This document shows positions 42,927-52,002 of a stretch of 64,000 bases of DNA, piece after piece (positions within the stretch are counted from its first letter, which is position 1; each line of letters starts with the position of its first letter). Location: positions 62,001 through 126,000 of the forward strand of contig JBEBRW010000002.1 of NCBI GenBank assembly GCA_040394635.1, read 5' to 3'. Source of the DNA: UBA5239 sp040394635. Its GTDB lineage: Bacteria > Verrucomicrobiota > Lentisphaeria > Victivallales > Victivallaceae. The notes beneath the pieces were generated by a model. It worked only from the letters and a program-made list of their open reading frames with translations. It did not search any database and had not been told where the DNA came from. A program made the position numbers and the translations under genes.

Positions 42927-43802
42927 GTGCAGAAACCGACGGAACTAATCATATCGCAGGAACCGAACAACGTGCAGGTGCACCGGTTGCCGAATGTCCC
43001 CATGCGGCAGATTCACCGCGACAGCGGGTTATGGATTTTCCGCTGGGGCAGCAACCACGCATTTCGAAGCGCCAACACCGCTTATAATTACAACAGCCGG
43101 TATTTTGAATTTTACTGCATCTCGCATATGTTCAAGGGCAACGGATTTTATTGGCGGCCCGGCCAGGAGTCGATACAGGTGAAGCCCGGCCAGTGCATCC
43201 TGGTATCACCCGGCACCATCCACAACTATGGACCGGCGCATGATTCGGAATATCAGGAGGATACGTTGAATTTCACCGGCCCGCTGGCGGATATGCTGTT
43301 CAAAAGCGGAGTTTTCGCCGACGGCGTCTACAACATCGGTTCGTTCCGCTGGCTGCTCTCCACCACCAAGTTCCTGAGCGACCCCTCCGATCACGCCCAG
43401 CTGAACGCCGCGTTTGCCCTGCAGCAGCTGCTGTATGACCTTTACAACAAACGCTTCAGCGAACATGGCAAGGAGCGCTACCCGGAGATCGACGAGCTCC
43501 TGAAGCTGCTGCGCGACCAGCCCGAGCGCTGGTGGAGCATCGACGAAATGGCCAGTTACTGCAACATGAGCGACGACCAGTTCCGGCGGGTCTTCTGCAA
43601 GCGCGTCGGCATGCTGCCCAAGCTGTACGTGGACCGGATGAAACTGAACCACGCGGCTTCGCTGCTGACCGAAACCCGGCTGAGCATCGCCGATATCGCC
43701 GAGAAGCTCGGTTATACCGACCAGTACCACTTCAACCGCCGCTTCAAGGACGTGATGGGCGTCTCGCCCGGACAATACCGCCGCGAATCATTTCGTCATT
43801 AG
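42927..43802 (+). CDS. AraC-family transcriptional regulator (locus 2)
   Basis: About 291 residues. The N-terminal cupin-type domain (RPGQESIQVKPGQCILVSPG) is joined to a C-terminal AraC DNA-binding domain: IDEMASYCNMSDDQFRRVFC, then SIADIAEKLGYTDQYHFNRR and GVSPGQYRRES. The predicted start is GTG at 42927 with no good Shine-Dalgarno; another GTG (42972) is possible. It follows LacI by 69 nt on the same strand, so both may sense the sugars handled by locus 2. Confidence 0.9.
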   Translation: MQKPTELIISQEPNNVQVHRLPNVPMRQIHRDSGLWIFRWGSNHAFRSANTAYNYNSRYFEFYCISHMFKGNGFYWRPGQESIQVKPGQCILVSPGTIHNYGPAHDSEYQEDTLNFTGPLADMLFKSGVFADGVYNIGSFRWLLSTTKFLSDPSDHAQLNAAFALQQLLYDLYNKRFSEHGKERYPEIDELLKLLRDQPERWWSIDEMASYCNMSDDQFRRVFCKRVGMLPKLYVDRMKLNHAASLLTETRLSIADIAEKLGYTDQYHFNRRFKDVMGVSPGQYRRESFRH

Positions 43803-43848
43803 TTATGCCTAATTACTTGTAAAATCACCGAATATACTGTAAATTATT

Positions 43849-43860
43849 GAATAAATATTC
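43849..43860 (+). promoter_or_regulatory. 12-bp palindrome upstream of znuA
   Basis: GAATAAATATTC: 5-bp arms around AA, 13 nt before the znuA start. It could be a metal-regulator site, but it is short and AT-rich. Confidence 0.3.
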
Positions 43861-43873
43861 TGGAGATTGATTT

Positions 43874-44827
43874 ATGATGCTGAAACGTCTGAGCCTGACC
43901 GCCTGTACCGTTCTTTCGTTATTGATTGCCGCCGGCTGCGGCAAACAATCCGCCCCCGATACCTCCGCCGACGGCAAAATCAAGCTCTACAGCCTGATCG
44001 CCCCCGTGTCGTGGATGGCTGCCCAGATCGGCGGCGACAAAGTCGCCTGCAGTACCTTGATCCCGGAAATGCAGAGCATACACTCCTACAAGCCGACCCC
44101 GCGCGATATCGCGAAGCTCCAGTCCGCCGATTATTACCTGCTGATCGGCCTCCCCATGGAAACCAATACGCTCACCAAAGTATTGAAGGATTCGAAGACC
44201 AGAATCATCGACATCACCACTGAAATCAAGCGCCGCGCCATCGACGCCTCCGAGGCCTGCGACTGCGAGGACGATGACCACGATCATGACCACACCCACG
44301 CCCATGATCACAAAGACGACCACAAGCACAATGAACATGAACAATTTTTCGACACCCACATCTGGATGTCGCCCGCGAACAGCGCCAAAATGGCCGAAGC
44401 CATCGCCAAGGTGCTCGAAGACGCCGATCCGGCCAACAAGGAACTGTATCAGACCAATTTGAAGGTGCTGCTCGAGAGAATCAACAAAGTCGATACGGCC
44501 CTCAAGGAACAGCTGGCCCCGATGAAGGGCAAAAAGCTCCTGGTCTACCATCCCGCGTTCGGGTACTTCGCCGAGCATTACGGCATGACCCAGGTAGCAG
44601 TGGAAACCGGCGGCAAGGCCCCGACCCCCAAGCAGCTCGAAAAGCTGGTCACGGAGGCCCGGAAGGAAAATGCCAAGCTGATCTTCGTCCAGCCCCAGTT
44701 CCCGCAGAACAGCGCCAAAGCCATCAGCGAATCGCTCGGCGCCGAGATCATCATGGTAAACCCGCTGGCGGCCGATATCCTGACGGTTTACGAAGGCATC
44801 GCCGACAACCTGACCAAAGGCAAATAA
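43874..44827 (+). CDS. znuA: Zinc-binding lipoprotein of an ABC importer
   Basis: Cluster A-I metal-binding protein of 317 residues. A lipoprotein signal with lipobox IAAGC puts the lipidated cysteine at residue 22. Metal ligand regions: MQSIHSYKPTPRD, THIWMSP, and LVYHPAFGYFAEHYG. A charged His/Asp loop lies in the middle (DDDHDHDHTHAHDHKDD), typical of zinc rather than manganese carriers. GGAG sits 8 nt before the start. ZnuC follows after 1 nt. Confidence 0.92.
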   Translation: MMLKRLSLTACTVLSLLIAAGCGKQSAPDTSADGKIKLYSLIAPVSWMAAQIGGDKVACSTLIPEMQSIHSYKPTPRDIAKLQSADYYLLIGLPMETNTLTKVLKDSKTRIIDITTEIKRRAIDASEACDCEDDDHDHDHTHAHDHKDDHKHNEHEQFFDTHIWMSPANSAKMAEAIAKVLEDADPANKELYQTNLKVLLERINKVDTALKEQLAPMKGKKLLVYHPAFGYFAEHYGMTQVAVETGGKAPTPKQLEKLVTEARKENAKLIFVQPQFPQNSAKAISESLGAEIIMVNPLAADILTVYEGIADNLTKGK

Positions 44828-44828
44828 A

Positions 44829-45626
44829 ATGGGCTGTCAGGAAATCATCAAACTCGAAAATGTCGCATTTTCCTGGAATCGCGGTTATCCGATTCTGGAA
44901 AATGTCAACCTGACGATCTGCAACTGCGAAACAGTCTGCATCGTCGGCCCGAACGGCGGCGGCAAAACCACGCTTCTGAACTTAATCCTCGGCACCATCC
45001 AGCCGGACAAGGGCACGGTACGGATTTTCGGCGAAACGCCGGAGCGGGCCCGGAACCGCATCGGCTACATGCCGCAGTATTCCAAACTCGATCTGCAGTT
45101 CCCGGTAAACGTCATGGACGTGGTGCTGATGGGGCGGCTGCGCCGCGGCTTCTGGGGACGTTACAGCAGCACCGACCGCGAAGTGGCCCGTCAGGTACTG
45201 GAGGAAATGTCGGTGGAGCACCTCGCCAAACGGCCGTTTGCGGAGCTCTCCGGCGGTCAGCGCCAGCGGGTGCTGATTGCGCGCGCATTAGCCTGTAATC
45301 CGGATGTTTTGCTGCTGGACGAGCCCACGGCGAACATCGACCCCGGATTCCAGGAGCAGTTTTACGAGATTCTGCGCAAACTGCGGGACCGCATGTCGAT
45401 CCTGATCGTATCGCACGACGTCGGCTTCGTTTCCAGCGACATCAACACGGTGGTCTGCGTGAATCATCAGGTCATGGTGCACAACGCGGCCGACATCACG
45501 CCGGAGTCGATCAGCAATATTTACGGCTACCACGTGAAGATGGTCGACCACAGCCACGACGTGAGCTGCTGTCACGAGCATTTCCACAGCCACGACCACA
45601 ACCACGGAGAGTGCAACCATGATTGA
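44829..45626 (+). CDS. znuC: Zinc ABC transporter ATPase with a His-rich tail
   Basis: A 265-residue ABC ATPase: Walker A GPNGGGKTT, Q-loop YMPQYS, signature LSGGQRQRV, Walker B VLLLDEPTANID, and switch histidine in IVSHDVGF. After the ATPase core it carries an unusual C-terminal tail of about 25 residues rich in His, Cys and Asp (VDHSHDVSCCHEHFHSHDHN), which should bind zinc in the cytoplasm. Its last 8 nt overlap znuB. Confidence 0.93.
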   Translation: MGCQEIIKLENVAFSWNRGYPILENVNLTICNCETVCIVGPNGGGKTTLLNLILGTIQPDKGTVRIFGETPERARNRIGYMPQYSKLDLQFPVNVMDVVLMGRLRRGFWGRYSSTDREVARQVLEEMSVEHLAKRPFAELSGGQRQRVLIARALACNPDVLLLDEPTANIDPGFQEQFYEILRKLRDRMSILIVSHDVGFVSSDINTVVCVNHQVMVHNAADITPESISNIYGYHVKMVDHSHDVSCCHEHFHSHDHNHGECNHD

Positions 45627-46473
45627 TTTCCTCGTCAGATTGAATTCTCCGGAATTGTCGTTTCTCAAATACGCGTTTCTGATCGGGATTTTCGGGGGCG
45701 TGGCCTTCGGAATCGTCGGCACCTACATCGTCACGAGGCGGATTTCGTCGATCGCAGGGGCGATTGCCCACTGCATCCTGGCGGGGATCGGCGCGGCGAT
45801 CTTCTGCAACCAGCGTCTCGGCTGGAGCTGGCTGCACCCGATGCACGGGGCAATTTTTTCGGCGCTGCTGGCCGCGGTGATCATCGGACTGGTCAGCATG
45901 TATGCCAAACAGCGCGAGGACACGGTCATCGGCGCGATCTGGGCCATCGGCATGGCGGTGGGTCTGCTGTTCCTGGCGGGCTGCAGCGGCTATGTGGACG
46001 TGGATGCATATCTGTTCGGCGACATCCTTCTGGTGTCGAAGAATAATTTCTACATGACGCTGGTGCTCGACGTGATCATCCTGGTGCCGTCGATCCTGTT
46101 TTTCAACAACTTCATGGCGGCATGCTTCGACGACCAGTTCGCCGAGCTGCGCGGCATCAAAATCAAGGCCACCTACATGGCGCTGCTCTGCATGGTGGCG
46201 CTCACGGTGGTGCTGATGGTGTCGGTGATCGGGATCATCCTGGTGCTGGCCATGCTGACGATTCCGGCGGCCATCGCCGGGCATTTCTCGAAGCGCCTCT
46301 GGTCCATGATGACCCTGGCCTCCGTACTGTGCATCGCCTTCACCACCTCCGGGCTGTACCTGAGCTACAAAGTCGACCTGCCGAGCGCGCCGCTGATCGC
46401 GGTTCTCGCGGGAAGTACTTACCTGCTGGTTCTGGTCGTTTTCTGGCTGCGGCGGCGCTGTGCGAAAAAATAG
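45619..46473 (+). CDS. znuB: Zinc ABC transporter permease
   Basis: A 284-residue ABC-3 family permease with about eight to nine membrane helices. Conserved patches: GGVAFGIVGTYIVTRRISS, and AMLTIPAAIAGHFSKRLWSM near the ATPase-contact loop. It completes znuA-znuC-znuB. Overlap with znuC by 8 nt indicates coupled translation. No zur gene lies in the window. Confidence 0.92.
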   Translation: MIDFLVRLNSPELSFLKYAFLIGIFGGVAFGIVGTYIVTRRISSIAGAIAHCILAGIGAAIFCNQRLGWSWLHPMHGAIFSALLAAVIIGLVSMYAKQREDTVIGAIWAIGMAVGLLFLAGCSGYVDVDAYLFGDILLVSKNNFYMTLVLDVIILVPSILFFNNFMAACFDDQFAELRGIKIKATYMALLCMVALTVVLMVSVIGIILVLAMLTIPAAIAGHFSKRLWSMMTLASVLCIAFTTSGLYLSYKVDLPSAPLIAVLAGSTYLLVLVVFWLRRRCAKK

Positions 46474-46554
46474 GTTTTTTGCCCCCTTTCTCATTTGAAA
46501 AATCCCACTTTCAGATTAAGTTTATAATATCCTTAACGAGAAATGGTGAAAGAC

Positions 46555-47346
46555 ATGAAATACATACTGAAACCCCTGCTGTTTTTCTGCATGATTACAG
46601 CAATTGCCATATTGAACAGCGGCTGCAGCGGCAAGTCGTCGAAAAGCACTACGGAGCTGCTCCAGACCGGAACGTTCCTGGCCAAGGAAGGCAAGTGGAA
46701 AAAGGCTTACGACTACGCCTATACCGCCGCCAAAAAAGAACCGACCAATATTTCCGCCCAGATCCTGCTGGCGCTGACCTGCGAACAGATTAAGAAAATG
46801 CCGCAGGCGCTCGATGCCGCCCGCAAGGCCGTCCAGATCAACCCCGACAACTTCATGGCTCAGTACACGCTCGGCCGGCTGTATGCCAAGGACAGCAAGA
46901 CACGCCAGGAAGCGATCGAGCCGCTGCGGATCGCCCAGGAGCTCAACCCCCGCGACGTTTCGGTGCTGCTGCTGCGGGCCGACGTCTATTTCCAGCTCAA
47001 TTCCCTGGACTACGCGGTAACCTGTTACAACGAGGTCATCACCAAACATCCCGAGTTCCTGCAGAGCAAGATCAACAAAGCCGCCATTTACAACCAGCTC
47101 GCGGTGATTTACACCAAAAGCAATATGGACACCCACGCCGCCCAATGCATCAAATACGCCTACAACATGGCCCCGGACAATCCGCATATCCTGTTGAATT
47201 TCGGCGTTTTCTGGGAACACATCAAGCGCAACGAACGCTCGATTGCGTATTACAAAAAGTACCTCGAAGTCACTTCGCAGAACAAAGAACTGGCCGATAA
47301 ACACAAAAAAGTCAACGCCCGTATCGCGAAGCTCAGCGGCCAATAA
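46555..47346 (+). CDS. TPR-repeat lipoprotein
   Basis: About 263 residues. The signal ends in the lipobox LNSGCSG, then five to six TPR units (for example ALDAARKAVQINPDNFMAQY and LLLRADVYFQLNSLDYAVTC). A likely outer-membrane scaffold. The ATG at 46555 gives the better signal peptide and GGTGA precedes it; an ATG 12 nt upstream (46543) is equally legal. A TATAAT lies at 46523-46528. It is 12 nt before dnaG and probably co-transcribed with it. Confidence 0.82.
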   Translation: MKYILKPLLFFCMITAIAILNSGCSGKSSKSTTELLQTGTFLAKEGKWKKAYDYAYTAAKKEPTNISAQILLALTCEQIKKMPQALDAARKAVQINPDNFMAQYTLGRLYAKDSKTRQEAIEPLRIAQELNPRDVSVLLLRADVYFQLNSLDYAVTCYNEVITKHPEFLQSKINKAAIYNQLAVIYTKSNMDTHAAQCIKYAYNMAPDNPHILLNFGVFWEHIKRNERSIAYYKKYLEVTSQNKELADKHKKVNARIAKLSGQ

Positions 47347-47358
47347 GAGGGCGCTCTC

Positions 47359-49182
47359 ATGAACCGCGCCGTACCCGATGACATCATCCAGGAAGTCCGC
47401 GACCGCTCAAACATCGTCGAAGTGATGAGTTTTTTCGGCGTACAGCTGAAAAAAAGCGGCGGCGACAGCTGGAAAGCCTGCTGCCCCTTCCATCACGAAA
47501 AAACCCCGTCGTTCACCGTCAACGAAACCCGCCAGCGCTATAAATGCTTCGGCTGCGGCAAGGGCGGCGACGTTTTCCGTTTCGTCATGGAGCAGCAGGG
47601 CGTCGATTTCCCGAATGCCATTCACATGCTGGCCGACCGCTGCGGTGTGATCATCCCCGAAAAAAGTTACGAATCCCACGAGGAACGCGTCGCCGCGCAG
47701 ACCAAACGCAACAAGCGCGACCGGCTGTTCGAGCTCATGGAGACCTTTACCGAATATTACTCCAAATGGCTGTGGAGCAACCTCGATTCGCCGCTCGGCC
47801 AGTACTTCCAGAGCCGTCGCATTCCCAGGGAAATCGCGGAGAAGTTCCGCATCGGCGCCGTGCCGGACGGCTGGGATAATTCCTTGAAATTCGGGCTGTC
47901 GAGAAACTTCACAGAAGAGGAAATGCTCGACGCCGGCATCCTGAAAGTCAACGAAGAGAAAAAGTCGGCCTATGACCGCTTCCGTAACCGCCTGCTTTTC
48001 GCCATCTGGAACGAACAGGGCAAAGTCGTCGGATTCAGCGGCCGCGCCATCGAGCCGGACCAGACCCCGAAATACCTGAACAGTCCCGATACGCCGATTT
48101 TTCACAAGAGCTCGATCCTGTACGCCCTGCCCCTCGCCCGTCAGCAGATCCGCGACAAGCAGTTCGCCATTCTCTGCGAGGGGCAGATCGACACGATTTC
48201 CATGCACTGCGCGGGATTCGCCAACACCGTGGCCACTCAGGGTACCGCCTTCGCCGAAGAACACGCCCGGATGCTGAAGCGCTACACCGACAAGGTCCTG
48301 CTCGCCATGGACTCGGACTCCGCCGGCCAGAACGCCATCCTGAAAGCGATCAAAATTATGCTGCCGCTCGAATTCGAGGTCCGCGTGATCCTCTGGCCCG
48401 GCGGCAAGGACCCCGACGAATTATACAAAAGCGAAGGCGCCGATTACATCGCGGCGCAGGTGGATAACGCCATCGACTTCTTTGATTTTCTCTGGAACCG
48501 CCTGTCGCAGGACCATGACCTGACCCAGCCCTTCGGCCGTCAGAAAGCCGCCATGGAAGCCATCGAATACCTGAAACTGATTCCGGCCGCGGTTGCCAAA
48601 CAGCTGTATATCCGGCTGCTGGCCGAGCGCGTCAAAGTCAACGAATCGGTCATTATGCGGTTGATGGCTCAGCAGTCGCCGCCCGGCGGTTATTACGATC
48701 CCCAGAAAAACCAGCCGCAGCCTCAATCGGTCATCCTGAAAGAGGAGTTGGAAGACTGTCCCGCCGAGCAGGCCCATGCCGAGGAAACCCTGCTGGAAAT
48801 GGCCCTGGCCGACGAAGATATCGCCCGCCGCCTGAGCGAGCTGATTACCTCCGATATGCTCAGCACCACGCTGGTCGGGCAGGCATTGAACACGGTGGTC
48901 GACCTCGCGGTGAACGGCGACTGGGCGCACCGGGTCGGCATTCTGTCGGACATGGAAGCAGAGCGTGACCAGGAGGACCCGCGCCTTTCCCGCTTGCTGG
49001 TGCAGGAAATGACCCTGCCTGCCGAGAAACTCGAAAAAGCCCTGGCCGACACCGTGGAAGTGGTTCGCCGTTATCACAAAGGCAAGCGTCTGCAGGTCAT
49101 CAAAGAGCAGATGATGAACCAGATCGACCGCAAAGAGCGTGAACGCCTGTTCAAAGAGTACATGGAACTTCATAATTCCTGA
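47359..49182 (+). CDS. dnaG: DNA primase
   Basis: Makes RNA primers for replication. The CHC2 zinc ribbon has ligands C42, H45, C63 and C66 (CPFHHEKTPSF and YKCFGCGKGGD). The core domain follows, then TOPRIM with E in ILCEGQIDTI and the metal-binding DSDSAG. A C-terminal helical part (about 430-607) should contact the helicase. At 607 aa it is normal. It shares a transcript with the TPR lipoprotein; the usual rpsU/rpoD partners are absent. A nested-repeat terminator follows. Confidence 0.95.
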   Translation: MNRAVPDDIIQEVRDRSNIVEVMSFFGVQLKKSGGDSWKACCPFHHEKTPSFTVNETRQRYKCFGCGKGGDVFRFVMEQQGVDFPNAIHMLADRCGVIIPEKSYESHEERVAAQTKRNKRDRLFELMETFTEYYSKWLWSNLDSPLGQYFQSRRIPREIAEKFRIGAVPDGWDNSLKFGLSRNFTEEEMLDAGILKVNEEKKSAYDRFRNRLLFAIWNEQGKVVGFSGRAIEPDQTPKYLNSPDTPIFHKSSILYALPLARQQIRDKQFAILCEGQIDTISMHCAGFANTVATQGTAFAEEHARMLKRYTDKVLLAMDSDSAGQNAILKAIKIMLPLEFEVRVILWPGGKDPDELYKSEGADYIAAQVDNAIDFFDFLWNRLSQDHDLTQPFGRQKAAMEAIEYLKLIPAAVAKQLYIRLLAERVKVNESVIMRLMAQQSPPGGYYDPQKNQPQPQSVILKEELEDCPAEQAHAEETLLEMALADEDIARRLSELITSDMLSTTLVGQALNTVVDLAVNGDWAHRVGILSDMEAERDQEDPRLSRLLVQEMTLPAEKLEKALADTVEVVRRYHKGKRLQVIKEQMMNQIDRKERERLFKEYMELHNS

Positions 49183-49187
49183 ATACG

Positions 49188-49358
49188 TTTTAACCACGGA
49201 ATTCACGGAAAACACGGAAATTTTTTATTTTCGTTTGATTTTTGTTGAATTTGATATTATATTTCTGTTGCCGGAGAAAGATACAGATTTCTCCGGCAAC
49301 AGCATTTTTTGAGCGAAATATTAATTTTTCCGTGCTTTTCGTGTATCCGTGGTTAAAA
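49188..49358. repeat. Large imperfect inverted repeat around the dnaG terminator
   Basis: Arms 49188-49220 and 49326-49358 start with 13 perfectly matching bases (TTTTAACCACGGA) and continue with CACGGAAA steps at about 16 of 19 identity. The terminator hairpin at 49265-49310 lies inside. Confidence 0.8.
49265..49310 (+). terminator. Rho-independent terminator after dnaG
   Basis: Perfect 15-bp stem CTGTTGCCGGAGAAA (49265-49279) with its complement at 49288-49302, an 8-nt loop, then CA and six T to 49310. Confidence 0.9.
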
Positions 49359-49371
49359 TCCGGTTTACGAC

Positions 49372-49400
49372 TTGAAAAAATCCGCTTCAGGCGTTACAAT
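49372..49400 (+). promoter_or_regulatory. Predicted promoter of the MBL-fold gene
   Basis: TTGAAA, a 17-nt spacer, TACAAT; the ATG lies 25 nt downstream. Confidence 0.65.
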
Positions 49401-49424
49401 ACCTATGCAAAACGGAGGTGAATT

Positions 49425-50660
49425 ATGATGAAATTGGTATTGGCTCTGCTGATGGCCGGAGCCACGGTTATGGCCGGGGAAAAAGGCGTACAAACTTATA
49501 ATCTCGGCAATCTTAAGTTCACGGCATTTCAGGATGCGTCGGCGAGCATGCCGATTTCACTTTTCCGCGGCGCGGAGATGTCCGAGCTGCAAAAACTTTT
49601 GCCCGGCGGCAAGGCTGAGGCGTCCGTCAATGCTTTTCTGCTGCAGGTCGACGGCAAGTGTATCCTGGTCGATAGTGGCAACGGCGGCCGCCGCGGTTCG
49701 CTTCTCGGCAAACTGAACAGAACCGGCATCAAGCCGGAAGCGGTCGACACAGTACTCCTGACCCACATGCACGGCGACCATATCGGCGGATTGCTCGACG
49801 GTGACAAAGTGGTTTTCCCGAAAGCCACCATCTACGTCTCCGAGCCGGAATACAACTATTGGAAAGGTACCACCAATGCGCTGGCGCAAAATGTTTTCAA
49901 GGTTTACGGCGATCGCATTAAAACCTTCAAACTGAATACCGTGGTTCTGCCGGGCATCACCGGCCTGTCGGCCATCGGCCACACGCCGGGGCATACGGTT
50001 TATGAGCTTGATTCGATCATGATTATCGGCGATTTGCTGCACGCGGCCGCGCTGCAGTTCCCGCGCCCGGATTTGTGCCCGACTTACGATATGGATATGC
50101 CGCAATCGGTCAAAACCCGCCTTGAGTTCTACGAAAAAGCGGCGAGGAGCGGCAAGCTCGTAGCCGGTATGCACCTCCCCTTCCCCGGGGTCGGACTGAT
50201 CACCAGAAATGATTCCGGCACCTTCGTCTTCAAACCGGCGGTTCAGGGCGGAGCCATGTTCGATTATGGCGCATTTTTCAAGGAAAATCCGCTAGGCGTG
50301 CTGGCCACGCTTGACGATGAACAAATCAAAACGCACATTTTCCATTACCTCTTCGCCAAGGACGACCGGGTTTATTTCCATACCGATGCGAAGAATGCGG
50401 CCTGGCTCCAGCTTCAGAAAAAACCGTTGGCCTCCTTCTGCTGCTTCTCCAAGAATTACGCCAAGGTGGTATCGGTCAGCGGCAAAGTCGTTTTCGTCGA
50501 CAATCCCGAGCTGAAAAAAGAGATTATCGACGCCAGCTCCACCCTCAAGGCGCTCTATCATACGCCGGAAAACCCCGATTTCAAGCTCTTGTATATCGAC
50601 GTGGCTTCAGTCGACACAACCGGATTTTCCGACGGACCGAAGACCTACCGCCTCAAATAA
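49425..50660 (+). CDS. Secreted metallo-beta-lactamase-fold hydrolase
   Basis: A 411-residue protein. A signal peptide (MMKLVLALLMAGATVMA) is followed by an MBL domain with the di-metal motif HMHGDH, a later GHTPGHTV and a further His (AGMHLPFPG). The last 130 residues form an extra domain without obvious motifs (FHYLFAKDDRVYFHTDAKNA). It is probably an exported lactonase-like or related hydrolase; the substrate is unknown. GGAGGTG precedes the start. It converges on, and overlaps by 8 nt, the FAD gene. Confidence 0.88.
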   Translation: MMKLVLALLMAGATVMAGEKGVQTYNLGNLKFTAFQDASASMPISLFRGAEMSELQKLLPGGKAEASVNAFLLQVDGKCILVDSGNGGRRGSLLGKLNRTGIKPEAVDTVLLTHMHGDHIGGLLDGDKVVFPKATIYVSEPEYNYWKGTTNALAQNVFKVYGDRIKTFKLNTVVLPGITGLSAIGHTPGHTVYELDSIMIIGDLLHAAALQFPRPDLCPTYDMDMPQSVKTRLEFYEKAARSGKLVAGMHLPFPGVGLITRNDSGTFVFKPAVQGGAMFDYGAFFKENPLGVLATLDDEQIKTHIFHYLFAKDDRVYFHTDAKNAAWLQLQKKPLASFCCFSKNYAKVVSVSGKVVFVDNPELKKEIIDASSTLKALYHTPENPDFKLLYIDVASVDTTGFSDGPKTYRLK

Positions 50661-52002
50661 GGACGTGCAGATTGGCCATGGAAATGCCGCTGAGCGCACT
50701 TCCAATGATGCCGAGAAATCCCTGGTCTGTGCCGCAGATGAAGAGCCCCTCTAGTGCCGTGGTGCCGGAGAAGCACTTGTCCGGCGAACCGTAAATCGCG
50801 CCGTTCTGCCGCCCGGTGTAGCGCTGAATCGTCCTCGGCGTACAGGCATCGCTGAACACCGCCTGCGACACCTCGACCCCGGTCATCCGCTCCGTGAGGG
50901 CATTCACCTGTTCCACCGCCAGGGTTTTCTGCTCCGGGCAGAGCCGCGGATGGGCCAGGACGCAGGTTTTGACGCACGGCGGCGGAATACTGTCGCCATC
51001 GAGCAACTGGAAGTTTTGCGGATAACAGATGATGCCGCTGTCCAGATCCACGATATTTTCCGGCTGCCGGTAGCTGAAGCGCTCGGTGTTGGAGAAAAAG
51101 ACGATCGATTCATCGTGGCCGCTCACCGGCCGGTCAAAAATATTGGTGGTTTCAAAAAACGCCAGCCGCCCGAAATGCGCCGTCACCGGCAGCGCCCCCA
51201 GCGCCTGAGTTTCCGGCAAACCGATGGACGAGAGCACCTTATCGGTCCGCAGAACCTCGCCTGCATCAGTCAGCACGCCGCGGACCTTGCCGTCTTCGGT
51301 CAGGATTTTTTCGACGCCGCATTTCAGCCTCAGCTCGCCGCCGGACTCCGTGAAGCGGCCGCTCAGCAGGTCGAGCCAGGCTTTGATGCCGCCGCCGGGG
51401 CGGAAAAGCCCCTGCCGGATGACACTTTTGTACATGATCGCGAACTGGGCGAAATCCATATCGTCCTCCAGCGCGCTGCCGTAAAAAGAGAGCGGACACA
51501 TCAGCATATCGATCAACATCGGGTCCTTGACGAACCGTCCGATCAGGCCGCGCGCCGAGGCAAACTGATGGTTCAAACTGACTTCATTGAAGTTGCCGAT
51601 AAATTCATCAAGTTTACGGAAATTGTCGATTTCGAGCGGGAATTCCTGCGCCACGGAAGATTCGAAAAGCTCGAAATGATTATCGAACCGGAGCGTTTTG
51701 CCGGGAAACTGAATCAGCGAATAATTCTGTTCGCGAACCTGCAGCTGGTCGAGTGTGAGGCGGAGCTGGCGGAGCATCTTGAGGATCGGCAGGCTTTTCG
51801 GGTCGCCGGGACGCGCCAGGTTGGTCATGGCGTGCAGACCGGTTTCCAGCAGGAAGCCCTGCCGGTGATAATAAGAATTCATGCCGCCAATCCGCGAATG
51901 CCGCTCGCAGATGCAGACTTTCAATCCATAATGCGCTAAACGGATTCCGGCTCCGAGCCCTGAGAGGCCTGCTCCGATAACAACAGCGTCGTATTTTTCC
52001 AT
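50653..52002 (-). CDS. Phytoene-desaturase-like FAD-dependent oxidoreductase
   Basis: A 449-residue amino-oxidase-fold flavoprotein. The N-terminus is the FAD-binding GAGLSGLGAGIRLAHYG with ERHSRIGGMNSYYHRQGF, and the C-terminal FAD motif is GLFICGTDQGFLGIIGSALSG. This is the CrtI-type layout used for carotenoids, retinol and other lipids; the substrate is unknown. No other carotenoid gene is present. It overlaps the end of the BrkB gene by 67 nt, a long overlap, yet both frames carry real family features. GGAG stands only 2 nt before the start. Confidence 0.85.
   Translation of the reverse strand: MEKYDAVVIGAGLSGLGAGIRLAHYGLKVCICERHSRIGGMNSYYHRQGFLLETGLHAMTNLARPGDPKSLPILKMLRQLRLTLDQLQVREQNYSLIQFPGKTLRFDNHFELFESSVAQEFPLEIDNFRKLDEFIGNFNEVSLNHQFASARGLIGRFVKDPMLIDMLMCPLSFYGSALEDDMDFAQFAIMYKSVIRQGLFRPGGGIKAWLDLLSGRFTESGGELRLKCGVEKILTEDGKVRGVLTDAGEVLRTDKVLSSIGLPETQALGALPVTAHFGRLAFFETTNIFDRPVSGHDESIVFFSNTERFSYRQPENIVDLDSGIICYPQNFQLLDGDSIPPPCVKTCVLAHPRLCPEQKTLAVEQVNALTERMTGVEVSQAVFSDACTPRTIQRYTGRQNGAIYGSPDKCFSGTTALEGLFICGTDQGFLGIIGSALSGISMANLHVLI

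Noticed and set aside
43919..44578. Minus-strand frame with a valine-rich run opposite the znuA His-rich loop
   Set aside because: The hydrophobic run is only the antisense reading of His/Asp codons, not a membrane helix of a real gene.
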